DNA from: Haplomitrium mnioides
Taxonomy: Eukaryota; Marchantiophyta; Haplomitriopsida; Calobryales
Assembly (NCBI GenBank): GCA_049999725.1
Contig: JBNGIS010017710.1
Location: 1 to 20,354, forward strand
Reading direction: 5' to 3'
Length of the DNA: 20,354 nucleotides
In this document: positions 7,986-16,040 of the stretch, one piece after another
How the letters are laid out: the number at the start of each line of letters is the position of its first letter
Position numbering within the stretch: position 1 is the first letter of the stretch
The notes under the pieces: generated by a model
The model's input: only the letters and a program-made list of their open reading frames with translations
Database searches by the model: none
Told to the model about the DNA's origin: nothing
Made by a program: the position numbers and the translations under genes

Positions 7986-9696
7986 CTTTGTCAAACTCCA
8001 AGACAGATTTTTCTCGCAAAGATTTTATTTGTTCACATGTTTCACAAACAACAAATCTATTGCATTTTGGAACTTTTACATTTGGAAAATGAGTTCTCCA
8101 ATGTTTTGTAAAACCCGAGAAACTAAGAACACAATCAATTTCTTTCTCTTTCAAATAAGTTGTATAGTAGTCATAAACTTCCCAATTTGTAAAATTATCG
8201 GGCAAGTTATAAACTTTATGAGTAGGCATTCTCTCGTAGTGTTCGTGGAAAAAACTATCCATCCACTCTCGCACGAAAACTCCTTTAGCAGATAGTTCTC
8301 TTTTTCCAAAAATGCCTCTAGGATATGCATTTTTTGAGATTTTGAATCCCTTGGATTATATCATTCTCTACTAGTAATATTAATTTGAAGGCTCTTCTAT
8401 AGACAAAGGTGCTGCTAAGCAAAGTAAGCTGATTGTCAACATCAGAGTCTTTTCTTGGTATTCCCCACTGTAGTGTGATATCTCGATTCTTCATGCTTTT
8501 TCAAAAGTATGTTCTCACAATTTTCAAAAAATTTGTCTTGCACAACAACAAGCAATTATTTTGACAACATGAAATTCTCTTCAATTTAGAAATTGACATT
8601 GGATTGAGTTTTTTTTCACAAAGCTCTTGTCATGAAGGACTTTCTTGAAAGAATTTCCACGTAAGGTGTTTATTCATTTGGGTTTTGGCCTAGATAAAGA
8701 ATTCTTATGTTGTGCTAGATGATTTGGTCCGTAGGCATATCCAACCATAGGAGATAATTCATTCTAAAGATCTTGATCATCATCGTAGACATTGTTTGTT
8801 CCGTTGCAAAATGTTTTTGAGAGATGAGGTTCTCCTTGAGGATTGGGAGAATTGCACCAATTTGAAATAGAATCTCGATTATTAAGAAATGTTTTTTGTA
8901 GAAAAATCGGTGCTTTTGGTGATAACTCCATAGAAATGTTGATTACTTGAGAGTCTTTGCTAGAATTGTTTCCCAAACTGTCATATGAAGACTCCTCCAA
9001 AAGAATTTGGTTTCTTTCAGATTTCCCAATCTCCTTGCGAGGTGCAACTTGAAACAAAATCACTCGTTTTTTGAGTGGTGCTATCGGGGATATGGATTCA
9101 TCTCCAAAATTATAGTCGTCCAGAAATTGTATGCTTTTTGTGTTTTGAACAAACTAACTTTGATCATGAATATCGAGGTTTCCTTCAGATGAGGACGAAG
9201 AATAGTCTACAACTAGTTGGAATTTCTATGTTGAACCTCTTTGTGTTGATCTATTAGAATACTCAGAAGAAAGATTCAACTTTGACCGCTTGAAGGGCAA
9301 CAAAGATCTTGTGCTTGAAGAAGTTTGTTTCTTTAATTCTCGGCGAGCACTGGGTTCCCTCTTTGATCCTTTGCGTGCAAGTTGTTCACTCCTTAATCTT
9401 ATGCGCGCATTGGATTCACTCCTTGACCCTATGCGTGTATAGGGTCCAATCTCTAATCCTATGCGCGCATGGAGTTCACATTCTCAATCTTCTCAGGCGG
9501 AGTTATCTGACTCAATAGAAGCCATCTTTTTCCCCAATATACTCGCCATCACACCTGGCGCTTTTGGTACTCCATTGCTTACCTCCAAAAAATTGCGATT
9601 TGAACAAATCTCAACATATCTACCAAAAGTAGCACTTTTTTGTGAAGATGAATCTTGGAATTCTAACCTCTTCTTGCCTTTAAAAACTCGAGCCAT
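7986..9696 (-). pseudogene. Gene A, long 5' exon
   Basis: Starts at the ATG at 9696 (MARVFKGKKRLEFQ). The reading blocks 9696-9493, 9063-8764 and 8274-7930 all share one frame, so I treat this as one exon with roughly a dozen or more stops. In order: a basic N-terminus; a basic decapeptide repeat coded by the array at 9338-9488; a Ser/Asn/Asp-rich low-complexity stretch (about 9210-8770); a Cys cluster (ACCCARQIF, about 8540); and a Tyr/Trp-rich block (about 8330-7990) with EWMDSFFHEHYERMP, VPKCNRFVVCETCEQIK and a CX2C pair. Between about 8470 and 8370 another frame (VYRRAFKLILLVENDIIQG) reads better, suggesting a frameshift. The block resembles the N-terminal half of the same transposase-like family. 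It ends at a GT donor at 7985. Confidence 0.68.
9338..9488 (-). repeat. 30-bp tandem array coding a basic decapeptide repeat in gene A
   Basis: Five units (30, 30, 30, 30, 31 bp) begin at 9338, 9368, 9398, 9428 and 9458. On the plus strand the core is CCTATGCGCGCATGGAGTTCAC. On the minus strand, in gene A's own frame, most of the array is open and reads as repeats such as SRSESNARIR and LRSEQLARKG. The core is shared with the 24-bp arrays in gene B's introns. Confidence 0.8.
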
Positions 9697-10140
9697 TGAA
9701 AAAGCTCAATAAAAATCAACTATTTTAACAATTACTATGAACCTCTTACAGCTCACCTAAAATATATCTTTGTAAGAAATTTCTGCAAAACAACAAAATT
9801 GGGAACTTTTTGTGAAGAAAATGGAAAAAAATTTTGGAAAGATGAAAACGAGTGTTGCTTTATATACTAACTTTTTTTGCACCATGAAAACTTACGTGTC
9901 AAGAGCTGCACGAATCATTTTTTGGCGAGAAAAGGCATTTTTTGAAATTTAGGTATAAAATAAGCATCAGTGGAAAGTTTCTTTCCATTGTTGTGAGTTC
10001 TCTTTCTAGTTTTTGTTTTCTTGTCATTGCGCTTTTGCATTTACTTGCTATTTTGCCCTTTCCAATCATTCGAGTTTTGTGAACTTTTGTTTATTAGATT
10101 TTTCACCCCCAATTCTACCCGTTTTTACTTTTTGGAAAAT
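9697..10140. promoter_or_regulatory. Divergent promoter region between genes A and B
   Basis: A gap of 444 bases separates the two start codons, which face away from each other. A minus-strand TATATAAA occupies 9859-9866, 163 bases before gene A's ATG. A plus-strand TATAAAAT occupies 9954-9961, 180 bases before gene B's ATG. The boxes are fewer than 100 bases apart, so upstream activating sequence would have to be shared. Function is inferred from layout. Confidence 0.65.
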
Positions 10141-10484
10141 GGCATCTCAAGGAAATGTTTCCAAACTTGCTCAACCAAAGCCTTACAGGTATTTGGATGT
10201 TATCAAAGCTCTCAAGGTTGAAAAACTAGACATAGATTGGCTAGTTAATTGTGGATCCTTGTAAGACCATGATCAACACCTTTACCTTTTTGCTAGAGAA
10301 GGTAAGAAATTCAACTTGGGCCTTATGATCCAAATCACTATGATCAGAGATGGCCAACGAGCCAACATTGGATTGCTTGTGCAGTCATAGGATGCGATTA
10401 CCCTGTACAAGACAAATCGCAAACGATTTACTTTTTTTAGATTAAAAAGAGGTACATTTTTGTCAAGCATCTTCAGACAGCAAG
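10141..10484 (+). pseudogene. Gene B, exon 1
   Basis: ATG at 10141 (MASQGNVSKLAQPKPYRYLDV). The frame continues past a TAA (10270-10272) and a TAG (about 10387) with coherent protein-like sequence such as FAREGKKFNLGLMIQITMI and YKTNRKRFTFFRLKRGTF. It ends at a clear donor, CAAG|GTAAC (10484/10485). I do not recognise a domain. The stops make it a pseudogene. Confidence 0.6.
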
Positions 10485-10882
10485 GTAACATTTTAAAACC
10501 CTTTTTAATTTGTTTTCTTGTTTGACTGACTCGGAACTCCTAGGTCCATGTACGCACGGACTTAGAAGTCTATGCACACATAGACATGGGAGTCCATGAG
10601 TGCATGGAGTCCCAAGTCCACTCGCGCAAGGATTCCCTGTTCCTTGCACGAGTAGACTCTCATGCCAATGTGCACATGGACTTCCAAGTCCATGCCCATC
10701 TGGACTATTATGTTCACGTGCTTATAGACTTCTAGTTACTTGTGCGCTTGGACTCTTAGGTCCAAGTGTGCCTGGACTTTGTAGTCCATGCAAGCATGGA
10801 CTATATTGTCTTTTTTCTTACATTGAACATTTGTACTTGTGTTTGATCATTTTTTGTTTTGTTTCCAATTTACACAATTTTT
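10485..10882 (+). other. Gene B intron 1, holding a 24-bp array
   Basis: Begins with GTAACATT. The 3' end is inferred from reading phase: the next exon resumes at about 10883 (VNFVDGYKDA), but the two bases before it are TT rather than AG, so the acceptor seems lost. A pyrimidine-rich tract precedes it. Confidence 0.5.
10541..10804. repeat. 24-bp palindromic minisatellite, array 1 (11 units)
   Basis: Eleven consecutive units of exactly 24 bp, starting at 10541, 10565, 10589 and so on to 10781. Each is a diverged form of an 18-bp palindrome (consensus GTCCATGCGCGCATGGAC) plus a 6-bp linker. Units vary in the middle but keep TCC...GGA symmetry, for example CATGCAAGCATG in the last unit. Because 24 is divisible by three, spurious reading frames appear on both strands. 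Confidence 0.93.
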
Positions 10883-12330
10883 GGTGAATTTTGTTGATGG
10901 CTACAAAGACGCGAAGCACGTCGAACAAGATTTCATAAAGTTCACCATCAGCATTAAAATTTTGAAGCCCAAGTTGGGCGTAAATATTCAACAACTAGTG
11001 CCGCATCCAAGTGCGGCTACATTTTCAATTCACACTGTAGGTCCTTTTGTGCAGAAAAAGAGAAGGAGGTGGAGCCAGCTGAGGCTCCTAAAAAGAAGAA
11101 ACATAAGGTTCAAAAGAAAAAACATGTTCCTGCTCCAGTTATTGAAGAGGAGCCATCCCCCTTCGAATCTCTAGCAAGGTCGTTTTTTTTTTGCCCCTTC
11201 ATCCTCAACACCAAGTAGCTCAGGCTTAGGCTCGGAGTTAGCTCAAGATCCAATGTCAAGAGTGAAAAAGAAATCGCACAAGGGGTTGCAAACTTTCCAA
11301 AAACATGAGCAAGTGGACCCTCAAATAGTATCTCAGGAATATAAAAACAAAATCATGGAGTCTGCAATCAAACAATGCAAAGTCCGCAAAGAAACAATTA
11401 CAATTACGCTGAAAATTTGGAATCTATCAAAACCTGGAATAGACAATTAGAGGCCTTTCCAAATTAGAAGATTGAATGAAGATTTTGTTGAGCTTGTGGT
11501 GTAGAGATTGCTCATAAACAAATATGCGCATAGTTTTTTATCGTTGTTGTTGACCCAAAGTGCATGTTGAAGGATAAGTCAAAGTTCAATATTTAGAACC
11601 CAGACAAGTATCACCACGAGATTGCAAAAGGCAATCACAGTGTTGCAACAAGGCAGCTTTTGATCACAAAATACAGAGCAAAGAATCCGATGCTTTTGCT
11701 TTGCTATTGTTATGTCTACGTGAGCTTTACACCAATAGAGGTTTGTATTTTTGCAATTGATGACAACTACGACCAGAGATACAGGTTGGAGATGACCTTG
11801 ATTCAGAAGGTCGATCATTGGCATCAAAGGTTGGTGGAGAGTGGGATGGTGTCATCCCGAAAATTGAAAAGAGAGTTAGTGCTAGAAACCTTGGAGATCA
11901 AGCCCAAGTCGACACTTGAGAAGACAGTCACTTGTCAAGACAATTGGTTCCAGCTTGCATTTAGAAGTGGTGAGCTATGGGATCTACAACAAAGCATATT
12001 TTCAATGTGGGAGACAAATACTGTGAAGGGCTAGAAGCCTAAGGCCAAGGGATCTCTGAGAATGGAGGACATAAAGTGGACACCTTGGAGGTCCCTTTAG
12101 GGTCTTCCCGACAAGGTCAAAATTTCAATTTTGAAACTCGTGGAAGCCAGAGAGCTTTCAATGGATGAAATGTCTCGGGAGGCAAAGAGACATAAAGTTT
12201 TGGCAGTAATGGTGAAAAGTTTCTACTCTCAAGTTTATTGTAGAAGCTCGGAAGAAGCAAGAGAGGAGTACCCTCTCCACATAGGGGAGTCCAAGATGCC
12301 TGCATTCTATTCTAGTTTTGAGAAGCTTTT
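10883..12330 (+). pseudogene. Gene B, Lys-rich central exon block
   Basis: Protein-like sequence shifts between frames at least three times. VNFVDGYKDAKHVEQDF to SIHTVGPF is followed by a +2 shift to EKEKEVEPAEAPKKKKHKV (about 11048), a nuclear-signal-like Lys run. Another shift comes at the poly-T run near 11185, giving APSSSTPSSSGLGSELA, a Ser/Pro linker. From 11660 to 12330 a single frame with two TAG stops holds LLCYCYVYVSF, DDNYDQRYRLEMTLIQKVD and VKSFYSQVYCRSSEEAREE. The end is set at the donor-like GTTTGT after EKLL. No domain is recognised. Part of the region could include further introns. Confidence 0.5.
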
Positions 12331-12952
12331 GGTTTGTTTGTTTGATCACTGTACATTGATTTCTTTGGAGTTGTGGTGAATTTAGGGTAAATTGTCTTTA
12401 GTTATAATAAAATAGGTTTTGAGTCACCGCGCATGGACTTCAAAGTCCCTATGTACATGGACTTCACAGTCCTTGCTTGCTTTGACTTAATAGTCCAAGC
12501 GCGTCTGGACTTCAAATTCCATGCGCGCATGGACTTCCAGTTCTAAGCACTTGTGGACTTCAACGTCAAGGTGCATATGGACTTTGAAGTCCATGTGCGC
12601 ATGGACTATGAAGTCCAAGCAAGCTTAGACTGTAAATTTCTTGCACGCAAGGACTGTGAAGTCCATGCGCGCATGGACGAGCATGGACTTTGAAGTCCAA
12701 GCCCTCTTGGACATCAAAGTCCATACGCGCATGGACTTTGAAGTCCTTACGCATATGGACTTCAATGTCCATGGGCTCTCTAACTTCAATGTCAATGTGT
12801 GCATGGACTTTAATGTCCATATGTGCATGGACTTCAATGTCATTGGTAGTTTGGAGTCCAAGGTTTTTGGCTCAAGTTGTCTTTCTCTCTAAAGCCTTAA
12901 ATTTCTTTTTTGTCTCCTATTAATTTTTTTTTTCTATTTTTGCTGTGTGTAG
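12331..12952 (+). other. Gene B intron with second 24-bp array
   Basis: Ends with a strong pyrimidine tract and TGTGTGTAG at 12944-12952. The next base continues an open frame (GDKTFKHQLAKKL). The array could be read in the exon frame for short stretches, but stops before it and the strong acceptor favour an intron. Confidence 0.6.
12421..12862. repeat. 24-bp palindromic minisatellite, array 2 (about 18 units)
   Basis: Units start at 12421 and repeat every 24 bp to 12660. An 18-bp unit at 12661-12678 is the perfect palindrome GTCCATGCGCGCATGGAC, followed by a 16-bp partial unit. From 12695 the 24-bp rhythm resumes to 12862. Linkers are mainly TTTGAA, TTCAAA or TTCAAT, so palindrome and linker together make overlapping dyads. 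This array is closer to consensus than array 1. Confidence 0.94.
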
Positions 12953-13530
12953 GGAGACAAAACTTTTAAACATCAGCTTGCCAAAAAATTGATGGCAGCT
13001 ACCAAAAATTTGATGGCAGCTGCCAAAAGGCAAAAAAGATCAAAGGTCAAAGATGCCTGAGAAGATCAAGACCAAACACCAACACTTGTTTCCTACCCTC
13101 CTGCTTTTCTGCTTCATTGCCAAAAAGCTAGAGAGTGGAAAGTAAGGCAACAAAATGATGTTGCATCCCTTCCAACTGATGAAGTTGTGAGAGACGAGGA
13201 CGAGGACTTACTGTGCTATGTTGATGGTCTCAACGTGATATACTACCAAGTCCATGGGGAGGCTAGTGCTTGTCGGTTGAGGGGATTTGTGAAACCTAGG
13301 TGTTTTACTTTGGCAATTGCAGATATTCCTTACGATTACAACCTTAAAGAATGCAAGCATGACGATTTAGAACCTTTTTCCAAAGATGACATTTTTGATA
13401 TGGTTTCATCTTTTGCGGCAATCACACCCTTGGATTTTTGGTCTTTTGTGATTATACATTCGTCGAAACAATTTGGCATCGTCGAGGATGCTGTTTTGGA
13501 GGTTTGCTATGCCATCGACCATGACATCTG
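12953..13530 (+). pseudogene. Gene B exon with DNA-methyltransferase-like motif (DIPY)
   Basis: A single frame from GDKTFKHQLAKKL with one TGA (about 13058), then open from 13061 to the donor TG|GTAAGC at 13530. In order: a short internal duplication (AKKLMAATKNLMAAAKR), an acidic DEDED, YVDGLNVIYYQVHGEA, and LAIADIPYDYNL with DIPY at 13322-13333. Then come PFSKDDIFDMV, WSFVIIHSSKQF and EVCYAIDHDIW. The placement of DIPY after a hydrophobic strand, followed by a strand with WSFVIIHS, resembles motif IV (DPPY) and the next strand of N6-adenine/N4-cytosine DNA methyltransferases. Here the first Pro is Ile. No clear SAM-binding FxGxG motif is visible; in permuted enzymes it would lie further 3'. 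This is a tentative family call. Confidence 0.45.
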
Positions 13531-13628
13531 GTAAGCTGTTTTTTGATTTTTTGGTTTTTTAGTTTACCTTGTTTAGGTTTCTTACACATTTTTTCAGTGT
13601 TTGATTTGTTTGTTTTTCTTATTACAAG
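13531..13628 (+). other. Short gene B intron
   Basis: GTAAGCTG at the 5' end, and a T-rich stretch ending TTATTACAAG at 13628. The exon phases on either side differ by one base, so either a nearby alternative site is used or a single-base indel has occurred. Confidence 0.55.
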
Positions 13629-13791
13629 GACAAACACAACATTCATTATTTGATGGTCCAAGAATTGCACACGCCCACGAGTATTCGACTGTGGGCTATT
13701 GGACAAAAGAAGGAGAGACGAGCATGAGGCTTTTCAATTTGCAACTTGCTCGTGCAAGTGGTCTCATTTGGCAAATGATGCATAATGTGTG
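13629..13791 (+). pseudogene. Gene B, truncated 3' exon
   Basis: Encodes HSLFDGPRIAHAHEYSTVGY, then WTKEGETSMRLFNLQLARAS and LIWQMMHN. It is open until it meets the LTR at 13792. The HAHEYSTVGYW segment looks like part of the same methyltransferase-like domain. The remainder of the gene is not found on the far side within this window. Confidence 0.5.
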
Positions 13792-16040
13792 TGTCAGCCG
13801 GTGGTTTGGAGCATTCAAGTAGAATTCAGGAAATTGGGAGCATCAGCGACACAATAACCCTTGGCAAGTGTGAAAACCTCTCAGGAGCCACGGATTACCC
13901 TCAAACAGCTACTAAGAGCAGGGCGCATGAGTCTTGGAAGGGAAACATGATCATGGCAGAAGAGATGAGGAGGGAACCGGAATCACCAACCAGAGGAGGG
14001 ACCACCTTTCAAAATTCGAAGCATACCAACGAGAATCCGTAGGCCTCACGGGAATGCGGAGATCGGAGCCTAGGGAGAAGGAAGAGAGTGGCCACCTATG
14101 GCGAAGCGATCGCAGGAGGAAGAAGAACGGATCCACAACGACGAAATCCGAAGGCACTCCGAAGAAAGTCAGATCGCGGAGGTCTTGCAGCGGCCAAAAA
14201 TCAGGAAGCAAGGATCAAGGAGGAAAATGAGAAGGTGAGATTGTCACAAGGGTAAGCAAGGCCTGGGAAGAGGGATGCCTTGATCCCTCAAGTAGGAGCG
14301 CGCCCTGCAAGGGCCGATTGAACTCTTCCATTTGAGTCCGCGAATCTTGGCGGAAGTGTAGAGTCTCCGGAAGGCCCCACGAGATTCCACGGAAACGTGG
14401 CGTCTCCAGAGCACTTCGCGGGATTCCACGGATGACGTGGCGGCATCAGGAGGCCCGAGAATTTGCAAAAATGCACCTTCCTAAGTTGGGATCCCACTTA
14501 GCGGGGTTCTGATCCGTCTTACGACGTAGGGACCCCGGTTAACAGGAATTTGCAAGGAATCCAACTGGGGAGCAAGGAAGAGGGCTTGAAACAACGACTT
14601 ATTGGGGTCTGACCGAAGGAAAACGAGAGAGTGCCGGAAGGATGATACATCGGAGATCCGAGCAAAAGAGGAGCGGGGAAGCCGAAGGGGCGACTTAGCG
14701 TGGATCCGTCAAGAGGAAAATAGAGGAGAGCCAAAAGGGGAACAAATCACTGAACGGGCCGAATAAGAGTGAGTGAAGGCAAAAAGGTGACTTGTCGGCG
14801 ATCCGATTCAATGATGTGCGGCAGTGGTGAAATGGCAATCCATCGCGAACCGTCCAATGGGAAGAAGGCTGAGCTAGAATAGCGATATGGCGTCTATCCG
14901 GTGGGGGGAAACGAGGGGTACGCCAAAAACACGATATATTGGTGAATCGGGTAGCAGGATGAGGGCAGCCTGAAAATCAATCTAACATCGGTGCGACCGA
15001 CGGAAGAGTAAGCGGCGCCAAAAAGGTGATTCAACGCCAATCCAGCATGACAAGGGTGAAAGTTCAATGGGATGCGGCCGGCATCCGAAAGTTTGAAAGG
15101 GGCGAACGGTCTGAAAGAGCCTTGTAGTTCTTATATTGAGCTTTCAGAAATGTTTGCGAAGAGATCCTCGGGCGCGCGCATAGTTCTTACTTTGAAGGTA
15201 CGACGAAACGGCAACATCGGCACAATTCTTATTCGGCGAGCGGGGTAAGTCCGCAACGGCTCTTTGGATGACGTGGCGAGCGTAGGGAGTCCGCGGAAGG
15301 GCTTCAGAAATGTGGCACGTTGAAAAACTTGGTAGGTTTTCCAATGGTCAACTTCAAAAGAAGGGTCCGCGTGACGGTCTGCCTACCCCTTTGCGGGGCG
15401 GCGTCGGACGACGTGGCACCTTGGGAAGCATGCAGGGGGTTCTGTGGGTCAACCTCGGATGGAAGTCAGTTGACGGTCCGCCTACCCCTTTGCGGGGCGG
15501 CGTTGGACGGCACCCTTCAGAGGACGTGGCAACTCCAAGAACCCCAAAGCAACTCACAAGACACGCGGCACAAGGAGAAGAGTTCATCGGACCTCAAGCA
15601 ACGTGCGGGTCAACTACAGAAGGAGCGGTCAGCCTACCCCCTTGCGAGGTGGCGTCGGACGACGATGCAGCGGACGATGTGGCGCGAGGAGAACAAAGTG
15701 GGATCTGCAAGGGAATTTGTGGAGATTCTATAGACGGGGTTCCGCGGGGCACTTCGGAGCTTGGTTCTGAAGAACCCCTTTGAACTTGGTTCCACGAGAA
15801 TCTGCGGAATCTCTTCCCGTAAGATTCCTTAGATTTCCCATGAGATTACCGTTGTACTTGTCTTTCTCAATCAACTGAAGGGACACGCGGCTCGATTTCC
15901 TTTTTTCAGGCTAACTGGATTAACTAACGAGGAGCCACGTGTCGCCTTCTCCCACTTTGAGCTCAACGGCTATAACGACTATTCATCAGATCGGGCTCGG
16001 GGGTTCAGCGCTTGCGGGGGGTATACATCGTTGGCCTTCA
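13792..16040 (+). repeat. GC-rich LTR, left copy (interrupts gene B)
   Basis: Starts TGTCAGCC and matches the reverse complement of 17446-19718 along its length, with scattered substitutions and small indels. The last shared stretch is GTATACATCGTTGGCCTTCA, giving TG...CA ends of about 2.25 kb. No polypurine tract precedes it; gene B coding sequence does. It may therefore be a 5' LTR or solo LTR. I find no matching duplication of GTGTG directly after 16040, which argues against a simple solo LTR. Open frames inside it, such as 15310-15783, have no family resemblance. A perfect G-box CACGTG lies at 15936-15941. Confidence 0.8.
15371..15685 (+). repeat. LTR sub-repeats with a CCCCTTTGCGGGG hairpin and ACGTGGC
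   Basis: Three diverged copies at about 15371-15416, 15473-15530 and 15625-15685 share GCCTACCCCTTTGCGGGGCG, then a GGACG[A]CGTGGC-type stretch. CCCCTTTGCGGGG can fold into a 4-bp stem, extended by flanking GC pairs. The opposite-strand equivalents lie at about 17830-17880, 17990-18025 and 18105-18150. Copies are spaced about 100 and 150 bases apart. Confidence 0.8.

Noticed and set aside
10600-10887. 95-codon plus-strand frame rich in Cys/Pro/Gly
   Set aside because: It is a by-product of the 24-bp array 1 inside an intron and resembles no protein.
9338-12862. CRISPR-like repeats
   Set aside because: Units are contiguous tandem repeats without unique spacers, in a eukaryotic sequence.
12566-12923. 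Several overlapping open frames on both strands across the 24-bp array, coding octapeptides such as MDFEVHAR
   Set aside because: A 24-bp period keeps any stop-free frame open throughout the array, on both strands. A strong acceptor at 12952 and stops before the array favour an intron.
13785-14230. Continuation of gene B past 13792 (open frames through 14230)
   Set aside because: The sequence from 13792 is repeated inverted at the right LTR, so these frames are LTR sequence, not gene B.
15310-15783. 157- and 137-codon frames in the left LTR, and 170-176-codon minus-strand frames at 17607-18226 in the right LTR
   Set aside because: GC-rich LTR sub-repeats give long chance frames. Overlapping frames are equally open and show no domain. 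They lie in non-coding LTR sequence.
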